Shown here piece after piece: positions 10,560-21,378 of a stretch of 64,000 nt of DNA. Both the position numbers and the translations under genes were made by a program. The stretch's first letter is position 1; every line of letters starts with the position of its first letter. Source of the DNA: Desmodus rotundus (taxonomy: Eukaryota; Chordata; Mammalia; Chiroptera; Phyllostomidae); assembly GCF_022682495.2 (NCBI RefSeq), contig NC_071389.1, positions 9,105,199 through 9,169,198 on the forward strand, given 5' to 3'. The notes under the pieces were generated by a model that was not told where the DNA came from, did no database searches, and was given only the letters and a program-made list of their open reading frames with translations.

Positions 10560-11473
10560 GTTGTCATTTCATAGAAAACAGACTCAAAACCATGGCAGTC
10601 GGGAGTGCAGCCTGGTCCCCTCGGTGGGAACGACTGGCCCATCTGCTTGTTGCTCCCTTGTCACTGATTCCAGCACCAGCACTGTGGCATTCTTTTGACC
10701 CCACGAAACCTCCAACCCCCCGCACCCTACTTTCCACTAGCTCCTCCCATCCTCACTTCTCTTCTGGCCCAGCTAAGACTCCCTGGCAGAGCCCACCAGC
10801 TCTCTTTCAAAGACGCCCTGGCCCCTCTCAACCCCCTGCCCTAACCCTCCACCTGCCGTAGCCCTCCTACAAGACACTGCCCAGGGGCCCTCCCCTTTCC
10901 CTAGTTTCTGCTAGGTCTGCCCCCCACCATGCTGACTGCCTCCCCTCTCTTTCCTTCTCAGACCTCCAACACCAACACCTCACCTCCCTGTCCCCTGTGG
11001 CTGGCTTCTCCCAACTCCTCACTGAGCTCCAGAAGCCTTTGAAAGGTATCACCCCAATGCACCTCAAAACCCTGCATGCATTTTTGCCCACACCATCTGC
11101 TTTGTCTCCGGTAACAAATGAAGACCTGTCCCCGCTCCCTGCCCCCAGGGTTGGGTCCCTTGCGCTCTCTCCTGTGTCCTCCATGTTCCCCTCTCCATCT
11201 GACCAGCCCACCCATGCGGTACCTGCTGTAATGCCTCTTCCTCTCAGGGACTCTCACCTGCATTCATTCACGCTGCTCTCCCCTGCCTCATCGAGACTCG
11301 CACCCCTGGATCAGCCCCCAGCAGCCTGGCAGCCCAAGTCCCTCCCACCCTTTAAAAACCTTCTGCTCCAGCTTCCCTCCAGCTCCTCAGCCATCCTCCT
11401 TAGAAAGAGTTGTGTCCGACCTCTACTTTCTTGCCTCCTTTTTTTTTTTTTTTCCAAAAACTTTTCTTAAAAG
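10560..11473 (+). mobile_element. Eroded L2-type LINE, internal part
   Basis: Pyrimidine-rich sequence with recognisable L2 ORF2 phrases, for example 'aaagagttgtgtccgacctctactttcttgcctcc'. No intact reading frame remains. It runs into the Ves SINE at 11474 and appears to continue in L2 3' sequence after it. Confidence 0.45.
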
Positions 11474-11690
11474 CTCTGGCTGGTGTAGCTCAGTGGATTG
11501 AGCACAGGCCTGCAAACCAAGGGGTTACTGGTTCGATTCCCAGTCGGGGCCCATGCCTGGGTTGCTGCTGGCCAGGTCCCCAGTAGGGGGGTGTGGGAGG
11601 CAGCCACACACTGATGTTTCTCTCCCTCTCTTTCTCCTTCCTTCCCCTCTCTAAAAATAAATAAAATCTTTTATAAAAAATATTTTATTC
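11474..11690 (+). mobile_element. Ves SINE (tRNA-derived, bat)
   Basis: Starts ctctggctggtgtagctcag and contains the B-box region 'ggttcgattcccagtcgggg'. The usual 'ccccagtagggggcgtg' motif appears as 'ccccagtaggggggtgtg'. It then has the pyrimidine stretch and an A-rich tail. It is inserted in the eroded L2 in FAM131C intron 1. Confidence 0.9.
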
Positions 11691-11693
11691 TAC

Positions 11694-11977
11694 CCAGCGG
11701 CACAGGGACATTATGTTCCAGCCACTCTGGCCTCCTTGCTGCTTGTCTGGTAGCCAAGCTTGCTCTTTGTCCTTGCTGTCCCCTCTGCCTGGATCACTGT
11801 GTCCCCAGATCTTCCTGAACTTCGTTGTTCAGGCCTCAGCTCACCTCCTCAGAGAGGCCTTCCCTGACCACCTGCCTGACCACCGGATCCGATGTGGCCC
11901 TCCCCGAGCCCTCGCCGGCCACCACTCTCTCCCGTCTCAGTCATCAGTGGCTGGTATTTCTTGTTTATTTATGTGTC
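11694..11977 (+). repeat. L2 3' end, first copy of local duplication
   Basis: L2 3'-end sequence ('ttccagccactctggcc', 'cctgctgtcccctctgcctgga'-like, 'cctcagagaggccttccctgacc'). It is far more similar to 12505-12793 than independent L2 copies should be. Identity starts right at the Ves tail and stops at 'ttgtttattta'. Confidence 0.75.
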
Positions 11978-12229
11978 CCTCCCTCTCGAACCACACCCTT
12001 CTCTTGGCTCCCCTCCACCTTGCTGGCTGCTCCTCTCCGTCCTCCGTCCCCACTCAGCCCCTGTGCCTGCCCCAGGGCTCTGTCCTGGGCCCAGCTCACC
12101 TTCTCTGTCTCCCGGGGGTGCCCTGGTGTGCAGCTGGGCCCACACGGACACTCCCAGCCCCAAGTGAACTTCCAGCTCCCTGCCCGGGAGCCCAAGTGAA
12201 CCTCGGCAAATGGAAGTTGCAAACCCGTG

Positions 12230-12504
12230 CCTATTTTCCTCCACTTCCATAATTTTAGAAAATGATGCAATCGTCCACCCAGCTGTACCAATTAAAACTC
12301 CAGGAGTTGCTGTGGAGTCCTGCCTCCCCCATCCCTTCCCCCAAAACCCATCTAATCAACCAGCAAGCCCTCTGGCTCTCTGCAGCCACATGGAGCTTTG
12401 TCCCTCCCTATCCCCACCACCACCCCCTTATGGGAGCCGCCCCTCTCTCACCAGGAGTAACAGGCTCCTGCTTCCTCTCCTGGTCCAGTGCGGCCCCCTC
12501 GCCA
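12230..12504 (+). mobile_element. L2-type LINE fragment
   Basis: Contains L2 phrases such as 'aaactccaggagttgctgtggagtcctgcc' and 'atctaatcaaccagcaagccctctggctct'. It leads directly into the second copy of the duplicated L2 3' end. Confidence 0.5.
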
Positions 12505-12793
12505 CCCAGCAGCACAGGGACATTACGTTCCAGCCACTCTGGCCTTGTTGCTGCTCCTCCAAAGAGCGAGCAGGTGGCCAAGCTTGCTCTTCGTCCTTGC
12601 TGTCCCCTCTGCCTGGATCACTGTACCCCCAGAACTTCCTGAACGGCATCAGTCAGGCCTCAGCTCACCTCCTCAGAGAGGCCTTCCCTGACCACTGGAT
12701 CCGATGCGGCCCTCCCTGGGCCCTCCCCGAGCCCTCGCCGGCCACCGCTCTCTCCCGTCTCAGTCGTGTGTGGCTGGTATTTCTTGTTTATTT
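12505..12793 (+). repeat. L2 3' end, second copy of local duplication
   Basis: Matches 11694-11977 nearly throughout apart from small indels (an extra 'ccaaagagcgagcagg' and an extra 'gggccctcc'). By eye the identity is about 85-90%. This copy lacks the Ves SINE upstream. Confidence 0.75.
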
Positions 12794-13204
12794 AAGTATC
12801 TGTTGCTCTCCCCACCGTGCATGTGAGCGCAGGACAACGGGGACCAGGCAGCCCTGCTCTCTGCTCCGAGCCCAGAGCCTGCCCCCTTTCTCTAGCACCC
12901 TGCCCGGCACTGAGCAGGGCTTTTTCAGCATCTGTGAGAGGGTCTCTACCTTCATCGCAGCATGTAGCACAGGCTGCCTGGTCGAAGTGTTTCTGTGAGA
13001 GAGGCAGGGATCAGCCCTGCCGTGGATGTGTCCGCAGGGCCCTCCCCACAGCGGGTTCGCCTCAGTTGCTGAGGGAGTGAAGGACGGAACTGAACAGCTG
13101 GGATGCTGGACTGAATTCTGGGGCTGCATCGAGGGCTCCTCTGCTCCCCAGGGTGACCAGGAACACCCTCCTTCATTTGATTAATGCAGTTATTTACACT
13201 TGGA

Positions 13205-13420
13205 GGCATTCAAGAGTATTCGCTGAGCACCTACTGTGTGCCAGACACCATTCGGGGCACTGGGGACACAGCGGCAGGCAAGATAGGGACGGTTTCTGCC
13301 TCCACGGAGCTCACATTCTGGTGGTGGAGACAGACTACGAACCAGAAACTCACAAATGCGTGAGACCAACGATCGGGAGATAATCACCGTGAGGAAAAAG
13401 AGAGACACCCTGTGAGTGGG
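13205..13420 (+). mobile_element. Ancient interspersed repeat
   Basis: 'gctgagcacctactgtgtgccagacacc...ctggggacacagcggcaggcaagatagggac...ggagctcacattctggtgg' is a common ancient mammalian dispersed sequence. I cannot name the family with certainty. Confidence 0.5.
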
Positions 13421-13490
13421 GGGGACTGGAGAGGGCTTTTCAGAGTGGAGGCCTGAGAGCCCAGACATGTGAACATCTGGAGGGGGTCTT

Positions 13491-13592
13491 CACTCACTCA
13501 TTCATTCACTCACTCATTCATTCATTCACTCATTCACTCATTCATTCACTCATTCACTCACTCATTCATTCATCACTCATTCATTCATTCAT
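13491..13592 (+). repeat. (ATTC/ACTC)n microsatellite
   Basis: About 100 bp of alternating cattcatt/cactcact tetranucleotides. It accounts for a spurious His/Ser/Phe-rich reading frame. Confidence 0.95.
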
Positions 13593-13799
13593 CTGTGCAT
13601 CCACCCATTCCTTCCCCCACTCAACGTCCATCTACGGCACATTGCACTATGCAAGCACCCTCAGGGTGCTCCCAGCCTGGTGGAAGAAACCAGCCCCAAA
13701 GCCCCTCATTCCAATACAAGGCTGACCCAGAAGAACACCAGCTGAGAGCTCTGCTTTCTACACCCCGCTTTCCCGTGTGATGGCCCTGAGTCCTCCCTC

Positions 13800-13930
13800 T
13801 GACCTGGAGAAGAAGGAATCTGTCACTCGGCTTTACAGATGAGGAAACTGAGGCACGGAGGGGGAAGCCACCAGCCCATGGCACACAGCTTCAGGCTCTA
13901 AGCCCTGTAGGTCTGACGCCAAGACTCGGT
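13800..13930 (-). mobile_element. MIR relic
   Basis: 'ggctttacagatgaggaaactgaggcacggaggggg' is the reversed MIR core. Confidence 0.65.
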
Positions 13931-14734
13931 CTCTTCCGAAGCACAGAGGATGTTCCATGAGTCTGGTGGGCTCGGGGCCGCACAGGAGAGCTGGGGGGGG
14001 CTGGCCAGGAGGGGCGTTGGGAGAAGGGTGCCCTGTGCAAGGGGCACAGCTTACACAAACCCATGGAGTCTGGAGGGTCGGGGTTGTCTGGGCCAAGACA
14101 GGGAGGGGAGCCCTCTGTGGGCACTGGTCCCAGCCTCCTGCCTGTGCTGCCCTGGGCACTGGTTTCTACCTCTCAGTGGCAGGGAAGCAGACAGATGGCT
14201 TCCTGGAGTAAGCTGAGGCCAGCACGGGTCTGAAGGCTGCAGGTGGGAGGCAGCGAGCAAGCCCAGAGGCAGGGCTGTGGGAGGTGAGGAGAGAGTAGGG
14301 GCTCCACCCAATCCCCCATCCCTTTGGATATCTTTCCTGGTTTTGTGCATCCACAGCCTCCCCCCATGTGCTTTGCTTCCAATAGGCAGCACCTGTGGCT
14401 CTTTCCAGGCGGGCCGCCCTCAGGCAACTGGAGCTGAAACTACCTGAGGGTTTATGTGGGTCCCCACCCGAGTGGTTTAGCCCAGGCCTGGAGGTTCAGG
14501 ACCCCAGCTCCTTTGTTTGAGGCCAGCACCCTCTGAGCTTAACTTTCATTCCAGAGTCCCCTGCAGGCTCAGCCTGAGGTCACCCCCGCAGGGCTGCGGA
14601 CACCACCCTTTCCTGGTTCGGGTCCTCTGCCCTGCTGTCTCCACCCCTTCATGCATCAGTTGTGTCCAGACCCTGTTTCAGGCTCCGCTCCAGAGACAGA
14701 TACATCGGCTCTGGTGCCACCTCTCCACCTGCTC

Positions 14735-14850
14735 TAGCCTCCTTCTAGCCAGTTCAAATCCCAGCTCTGCCCTTTCCTATGCGTGGGAGCTTCAGCAAGT
14801 GACGGTGCCTCTCCGAGCCTCCGTTTTCCTCACCAGTCAAGTGCACATTT
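14735..14850 (+). mobile_element. MIR relic
   Basis: 'gttcaaatcccagctctgccctttcctatgcgtgggagcttcagcaagtgacggtgcctctccgagcct' is MIR. Confidence 0.6.
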
Positions 14851-15652
14851 GAGGGGGACGGTTCTTGTTCTTCAAGAATTGTCTGCCCGGATCCCAAACT
14901 GGTAACGGAGAGGCACGAGGGCCCGCGATTTGAAGAAAGCCATCGCCAGGGTGGGGGGCGCAGACGCCCTCTTCCAGGGGCCTGAAGCTGGCAATACTAC
15001 CCCAGCCGCAACCACCCTTCTGCCCCTGGTCGCCTAATGAAGTGAGGGGCTCCCAGAGGGGCAGAGCTGGGGATCCTGCACGGGAGAGGCCAGCATCTCA
15101 CCCACCCCCAGCGGGACGTCTGCATCACGGGGCAGGGGTGGCTGCCGCAGGGCTGGGGCAGGGCCGAATACGGTAGGAACTTCCTCTGTGTTCGTACGGG
15201 GTCATGTGTGTGCAAAATACATTTATTCCTATGGGTTCCAGTCAAAAAAGCTCAGAAAGTCACCACTCTTAAGGTTCCGGGAGCACGAGCCAGGGCCGCC
15301 AAGGTGCAGTTCAAGGCGGCACTGGCTGCAAGCAGCACCTGGGACCTTTGGGAGGCGCTGGAATATTTCTAGGACCCCTGGCCTCCGTCTGAAGCTGTTT
15401 TAAAACTCCGCAACCACAGACCCAGGGAGGGAGGGGAGCCACGCAGGGAGGAGCTGGGAGGTGACAGCAAAGGCCTGGAGGAGATGTGACTTGAGCAAGG
15501 TCATTCGTCAAGGAGGTGGTGGTGGACTTGATGGACTCCTGGCTCCCAGTCCGTCCCAGCCTTCCTGCCCCCTACCTCAGCGGAGGGGCAGGTGCCTCTG
15601 CCAAAGCTGTCTGCTCCCCCTGAGGACTTTGGCCCCGTGAGGTCACAGACTG

Positions 15653-15666
15653 GTTGCCATGGAGAC
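15653..15666 (+). promoter_or_regulatory. RFX X-box-like motif
   Basis: GTTGCCATGGAGAC has a perfect left half-site of the RFX X-box (GTTRCC ATGG YAAC) and an imperfect right half. It lies in FAM131C intron 1, 264 bp from the perfect palindrome at 15917. An AGGTCA-type half-site lies just upstream (ccgtgaggtcacag). Confidence 0.5.
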
Positions 15667-15915
15667 GTCAGGTAATGAACCAGCCCAGGGTGAAATCACA
15701 GGCTGCTCTTGGCCCAGCTGGGACTGCAGCCATGTCACCACCGGCAACTGGAAAAACACAGCCTTTCATGTGAGGTGGGGACTGGGGACCAAGGAGCCCC
15801 CAGCCACAGCTCCTGGGGGCACCTCTCGCTCCACACCCTGCGCCCCTGACCTCAAGGTCTGAGGCCTCTTCTCAGGCCAGCTTCCTGCCCCTGGCCACAG
15901 AAGTGACAGGCCTCT

Positions 15916-15931
15916 GGTTGCCATGGCAACC
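15916..15931. promoter_or_regulatory. RFX X-box, perfect 16-bp palindrome
   Basis: GGTTGCCATGGCAACC is an exact palindrome and an exact X-box consensus as bound by RFX dimers. A specific 14-mer core is not expected by chance in a window this size. The flanks look unique. Occupancy and target gene are unknown. Confidence 0.65.
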
Positions 15932-17204
15932 TGGAGGGGCCCATTTTGATCCTTCAAGGAGAAGGGTGTCACGCAGATGTCTCCTTCAGAAGACAAGCCT
16001 CTCTGCTTACTAAGGATAATTCCTGCCCCCTCCCGTGCCAGCTCCTCATCTGGTTTAGAGTCCAGCCACCCAGATGGTTCCTCCTGATATCTGCCCTAAT
16101 CCCCTCCTGCTGCAAAGCTCCCACTCTGGTTTTCTCTGCTTGTTTCTTTGAGTCTGCAGCACACTGCACAGATGCCTCACACCTGCTTCTGAGTCACCTA
16201 GCCCCTTTACCTGCTCTTCGGCGCTCCGGGTCCCAGCCCGATAATCATCAAGGTTGCCACCTTCCCCCAGAGGGAGGCTGGGCCCACAGGGAACCCTGCT
16301 CTTCCCCAGCAGCCCAGAGAAGGTAAACCGCCTCTTGAAACCACACTGTAACCGAGCATCACCTGTGCCCACAGCCCCTTGCGAAGCCTCCCCCTGGGCA
16401 GCCGCTGGCTTCCCCTCTAAGCTCCTCAGGGCCCGTGTGGCCAGCCAGTCCCCCTGTGTGTGCTGCCGGCTGTCACGGGCCAGGCTCTGGCCTTGGCGCT
16501 GGCGAGGACACAGTGGGCAAGGCATTTCCCTCCCAGTTCTTGCCCTGGGTGTAGATCCCGGCTCTTCACTGCCAGCCCCTGTGAGCCTCAGGGGTCTCAT
16601 CAGTGACGCGGGACCGTTGCGCTCCTTGGGAAAGGGTTGCCGTGAGAAGGAGGACGCACACAGGACGCGCCCTGCCACAAGACGCACCCCACAGATGACA
16701 GCTGCTCTGGCCCTCTCCCCTCCCAGACCTCGGATCCTCTTCCTGGACCAAGGAACAGATCTGGGTCACCGCTCCTCTGGTCCTGTCCCCAGGGCTGAAG
16801 TTTGCCTGGGGGGCTCTGCAGCGGGAGTCCACCCCGGGTGAGCCCTTGGCCTCTCTGCCTGCCATGGCAGCAGCCACCCCTCTGAGCCTGGCAGAGGCCC
16901 AGGCTCAAGTAGACAGAGTGCCCCCTGCTCCCCAGGAAGGTCATTTACAGGTCAGCAGGGCCACAGAGGTGCCTTTATCAGTGAGTTGGGCAGCTCAGAG
17001 ATGCCTAAGAGGGTCCCTTTCCACACCCAACCAAGAATAGAGAGAGACAATGGGCTCCTCTCCAGACCTAGACACCCCGGGTCCTTTCTGCTTCCTCTGG
17101 CCCAACTTCTTTGGCCTCACCTCCTTCGGGCAGCCTGCCTAGATTGGCCTCAGCTGTATTAAGCTACTCCCTTACCAGCAGTCCCAATGGCCAAAGTCTG
17201 GTCT

Positions 17205-17460
17205 GCAGCAATTTGTTGCCCGTTTATTAAACACCTACTGTGTGTCAGGTGCTGTCCTAGACCGTTTCATCCACTCGCTCTTGCTTAGCCCTCACAACCA
17301 CCCTGCAAAGTAGACACTGTTAGGCCCACTTTTTCAGATGGGGAAACTACGACTCAGATGGGTGAAATCACTTTGGCAAGGTCAACAGCTAGGAAGCGGC
17401 AGAGACAGGGTTCACACCTAGGCTAGTCTGAAACTCCGACGCTCGAGCTCCAACCACTAA
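17205..17460 (-). mobile_element. MIR relic, nearly full length
   Basis: Reversed MIR from 'gtttattaaacacctactgtgtgtcaggtgctgtcc' through 'cagatggggaaactacgactcagatggg' to 'ctccaaccactaaccagtgcgg'. Confidence 0.8.
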
Positions 17461-18139
17461 CCAGTGCGGAACTCCTAAGGGGTCCTCCCGCCATTGTCTG
17501 TGCGTGTTTGCTGTGTCCCCCATTGGACCCCTCCAAGGGCAAGGTTACGTCTCCCTGCTGAGGCTGTGAACTCCAAAAGGGCAAGGCCTCATCTTCTGCT
17601 TCCTCCACCTCCCCACGGTGTCCGGTGCAAGACTCTGCTTGGGGCCAGGGGAGACCACACTGAGGGGCTGGAAATGGGGGGGTCACAGTCAACAGGCCCT
17701 GGGTGCTGCGGGTGACTGTGGTCAGCCCCCTTAGCGCTGTACCTTCCCCCAGATACAATCAGATGTCTGACCTTCCAGAAGAAAGCCCCCCATCTCCAAT
17801 TTCTTCTCTCTGCTCTCACCTCCTCCCCCAGTGCCCAGTGCGCTGAGACCCCTAGGGTGGAGTCCGGAGGCTGAGGGTTGGCCTGGAGGAAAGGCTGGGG
17901 AAGGCAGAGAGGTTCTGGAGCCAGAGGCATGGGGTGAGCACGTGAGACCCTGAAGCTGGAGAGGAATGGGGGCGCAGATATTAACTCCCCTCTGCTCCAT
18001 GTGGACTGTCATCGGTGGTGGCAGCAGAGCCCACACCAAACAGGAACCACTGGAGTTATTCCGGAGGATTGGTTGCTGTTTTAGACACCGGTCACGCTCT
18101 CGGTGCCTCTCCCCACGTGCAAAGGACAGGGGTTCTGGG

Positions 18140-18335
18140 CTCAGGCTCTGAGGTCACACAGACCTGGGGTCAAATCCTGCCTCACCGTGGCCCGGCTGTG
18201 TGACCTCAGGTAAGCCTCACCCTGTCTCTGAGCCCCACGTCCCTCCTCCCAGGGTTGAAGGAGGACTAACTGGGTCAGGAGGGTGAAGGCTCGGCCTGTC
18301 TCTGGGTAAACGCCCAACAGACAATAGCTTAAAAA
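18140..18335 (+). mobile_element. MIR relic
   Basis: 'acctggggtcaaatcctgcctcaccgtggcccggctgtgtgacctcaggtaagcc' is MIR. Confidence 0.65.
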
Positions 18336-18534
18336 TAAACAGTGAACGCAAAAACAGCTCCTGGAGACAGCATTTGTTGCCTTAATCTGGTCCCAATCAC
18401 TTGCCCCAAGTCCTCAGCCCCTCTACTGCCTGCCACCCGCTGATTTTCCTATGAAAATGTTGGGGCTCGAAGCCTCTGTAGCTCCCGCATTGCCAGCCAA
18501 CAGGCTCTCGATTAGCTGTCTGCACAGGAGGGGA

Positions 18535-18785
18535 ATAATAGAAATGAAAGTAACACCTAGCACTTCCATGCTCACTGTGTACCAGGTACTGCCCACGTGC
18601 TTTCCATGAATTAAGCCGTTCAATCCCCTCCCAGCAACCCTAGGGCATCAATACTGGTATTATTCCCATCTTAGAGATGAGAACACTGAGGTACATATTC
18701 AAGGTTAAGTGACTGGCTGAGGCCACAGAGCTAGCGTTGGCGGAGCAGGGATGTGATCCTAGGCTGGCCAGCTCCGCTCCGACCT
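18535..18785 (-). mobile_element. MIR relic, nearly full length
   Basis: Reversed MIR: 'cctagcacttccatgctcactgtgtaccaggtactgcc...cccatcttagagatgagaacactgaggtac...ggccacagagctagcg'. Confidence 0.8.
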
Positions 18786-19059
18786 CTCAGGCCTGGCTCT
18801 GAGAAGCCAACTGCTGCCCAGTGCTGAGAAGGGGCGACTATGCCAGGTGTGCTGTGTACCTGGGGTTCAGGGTTTGGTGGGGCGGCCCCAGCATGAGTCT
18901 CCCGTCCCAAGCACAGGGAAGTGCTTGGAAAAGGGGGGATATTACTAGCAATTGAGACAGGTGTGGAGACCAGGTTCTCAGGGCTACGAAGCCCAAGGAA
19001 GCCCGCAGCTGGAGAGGGGCAGGGGAGGTGCCGGGCTGACTGAGGGCTGGTGGTGGGGT

Positions 19060-19290
19060 GCAGAGGTTAAGGGCCAGGCTCTGGGTTCAAGTCCTGTCTG
19101 GGACTCTGCCTCTGCTATTTCTTAAAGGCAGCCCCTGAGCAAGTCACTCAACTCCCCTCGCTCAGTGTCCCCATTTGTAAAATGGGGACAGTGATAATAT
19201 GTGCCACTGAATAGTTTGTTGTGCCTAAAAAGGTCCCAGCCAGTACCTGGTAAACTGTAAACACTCAGTGTTAGTGACAATTAGAGAGTG
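19060..19290 (+). mobile_element. MIR relic, nearly full length
   Basis: 'gctctgggttcaagtcctgtctgggactctgcc...catttgtaaaatggggacagtgataatatgtgcc...agtacctggtaaactgtaaacactcagtgttag'. Confidence 0.8.
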
Positions 19291-20937
19291 TGTGACCTCC
19301 ACTCAGTGGTTCAGCCACCCAGAGTCTCTGGGACGATGGCTGGTGGGCCTCATGCCTTGTCGGGGGACCTGGACCTGGGTCCTGCCCCTGCCTTGAGTGA
19401 CCTTGGCAGGTGTCCCTTCTTCCTGAACTATGCTCAGCTGGTCTGCAGCTCACAGGTAAGTCCCCCAGCCCCTTGCATGGGATGGCCAAGTGATGGGGAA
19501 GGGACAGTCACCAAGGAAGCACCAGATCCCAGGTCCCCCAACACCCAGAGTCTGGCCAGAGTGGGGGCTTCAGGAGAGACCCTGAGAGCCTGTCACTCCT
19601 AAGGAGCCCTAAACACTCTTCACTGTTACCACTGCCTTTCTACTCTGGCCAGGCGGGAGACCTCATGGGCTCAGGTGCTGTGCTCACGGACACTGGATGC
19701 CCAGCGTGGGCACAGGGCCTGGCACACAGTAGATGTCACACTAGTATCAGCTTAATAAATAAGTGAATGAACCTCAGACAGCCCAACCCCGCCCATGATC
19801 CCGCCCTGACACCCTCCTGAGACGTCCTGAGCCACTCACCTGAATGTCCCACATGGACGGGTGAGCAGAGCCCCTCAGAGGCCACAGGATGGAGGGAGAG
19901 GCGTTGCGTTCCGTCCTCAACAGCCCCCAGCACAAGGGCAAGGCCCCTCTGCTCCTGGGCCTGCCCTGCCCCTCCCCAAGCCCTGTTTATCCCTCTGCAC
20001 CTGAAAAAGCTACTGGGGGTGATGGGTGGGGTGGCAGCCCCTCAAGGCCCTGGGGTTGGGGTCAGGGGGTTTGGCCAGTCACCGTGGGGCCAACCTCTTC
20101 TAAAGTGTTTCTCAGCAGCCTGTTGGAAAGCTGGTGGCGGGGAGGCTTCCAAAGACCAACCTGCCACCCTCCAGGGAAGCTCACTGCAGCTCCTGATGCC
20201 ACCTTGGGGACAGCAGTGGGGCTCCGGCACAGGAGGAGGAGAGCCAGGGTGCTGGCTCAGGGTGGCCTTTGCAGCTCAGAGACCCAGAGAAAGGCATGGG
20301 GGTTACTGAGAACATCAGCTGTCTCAGTCCCTTCCCACCGCCTGGCCAAGGCTGGGGTGGGGATGAGGAGTTAGGAGGAGGGGGGTGGAGCGGGAAGCTT
20401 CTTTACAACCTGTTCACCTCCGTGAAACCCTTGCTGCCCGTGGGGTGCAGGGGCATGGGGTAAGGGGACAGAGGTAGGGGCTGTGGCGCTAGTAAGGCCT
20501 GTGTCTTGGAGTGGGGAGTGAGAGAATGTTCTCCCGGTCCCCCATCCCCACCCCCAAGTCCCTCCGGAATGGTCAGGAGCAATCAGAAGCCTCCTGCCCC
20601 TTCAAGACACACGGCAGGGGGTGTGTGGCTGCCGGGAAGGAAGTGACCCGGCTTCAGGCCACCTGCCAGGGTGTCATTCCAAGCGGGGCTGGGGCTGCCG
20701 TGACCTCCCTGCCCTCTCTCTCACCGCTGCACCCCATCCTCCCACACCCTGTCCCTGGGAGCGGGGACACCGCCACTCCTAGGGCTCAGCCGGAGTGGGG
20801 TGAGGGTGCGGCTGGTCAGGAAGGGCGGGTTGCCCACCCTCACTTCCCAGTTTTCTTGGAGCGTCCGGAGGGGACGTGTGCGCGTCCTCGGCGCTGGGAC
20901 CCCAGCCCCCACCCCCACCAGCCCGCGGCCTCCTCAC

Positions 20938-20959
20938 CTCGCGACACGCAGGAGCCCAT
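20938..20959 (-). CDS. FAM131C: FAM131C coding exon 1 (MGSCVSR)
   Basis: ATG at 20959 reading leftwards, with donor CGAG/gtgagg. Only 22 coding bases (MGSCVSR plus one base of an aspartate codon). Gly2, Cys4, Ser6 and Arg7 fit the N-myristoylation consensus with a nearby palmitoylatable cysteine, so membrane anchoring is likely by inference. The ATG is preceded by 'gcggccccgtg' in a CpG island. The human protein begins with the same seven residues, which fixes the start. Confidence 0.9.
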
Positions 20960-21308
20960 CACGGGGCCGCGGGGCCGGGCCGCTGCGCCTGGAGTGCGTC
21001 GGGCCGCCTGGCGATCATGTCTCCGCAGCCCAGGGCTCACGCGTGGCGCGGGCGCAGGGGGAGGGCGGGAAGGGAAGGGACAGGGGTTCCTTTGGGCTCC
21101 GCAGCCTCTCCGCCCGGTCCCCACTGCCGCCGCCGCCGCCGCCTCCCGTGCCAGCTCCTGCCAGCACCGCGGATTGGCGTGTGTGTCCGGGGAGGGGGGG
21201 CCGCGGACCGCTCGCCCGGAACCGGAGCGCGGAGCCACGCGAGGGTGCCCGCCCCTTACGGCCCTCCCCCCACGCCGGGCCGCCGCCCAGAGCACCTGTT
21301 GTGGCAGC

Positions 21309-21378
21309 TGGGCTGGGGGCGGGGCGCGGCGGGGGCTGGGGCGGGGGGGGGGGGCATTAGGGGAGTGGGGGGGCGGCA
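21309..21378 (+). repeat. G-run cluster, potential G-quadruplex
   Basis: Several runs of four or more G, including one of thirteen or more, at about 350-420 bp upstream of the FAM131C start codon. The C-rich strand is the coding strand of FAM131C. Confidence 0.6.

Larger units (their letters stand above)
10455..20937 (-). other. FAM131C: FAM131C intron 1
   Basis: A 10.5 kb intron between the N-terminal mini-exon and exon 2. It holds a long eroded L2-type LINE with an internally duplicated 3' end, one Ves SINE, an (ATTC/ACTC)n array, several MIR relics and two RFX X-box motifs near 15.65 and 15.92 kb. I see no additional coding exon. Confidence 0.7.
6340..20959 (-). other. FAM131C: FAM131C gene, complete coding region
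   Basis: Seven coding exons on the minus strand, all with AG acceptors and GT donors and consistent phases, join to a 279-residue protein; the human protein is about 280 residues and agrees along its length. It belongs to the vertebrate FAM131 family, whose biochemical function is not established. Visible features are an N-terminal MGSCVSR acylation-type motif, a conserved central block shared by the family, and a proline- and serine-rich C-terminal tail ending in EEDEVFYN. Intron 1 is about 10.5 kb; the other introns are short. The 5' UTR start was not determined. Confidence 0.93.

Noticed and set aside
11474..11560. tRNA gene-like A and B boxes
   Set aside because: They are the tRNA-derived head of a Ves SINE, not a tRNA gene; the same head recurs across the window.
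13491..13592. Regular short repeats as a CRISPR array
   Set aside because: The spacing is a simple tetranucleotide repeat without spacers, and the genome is mammalian.
13469..13780. Frame encoding repeated HSFIHS
   Set aside because: It is the (ATTC/ACTC)n microsatellite read as protein.
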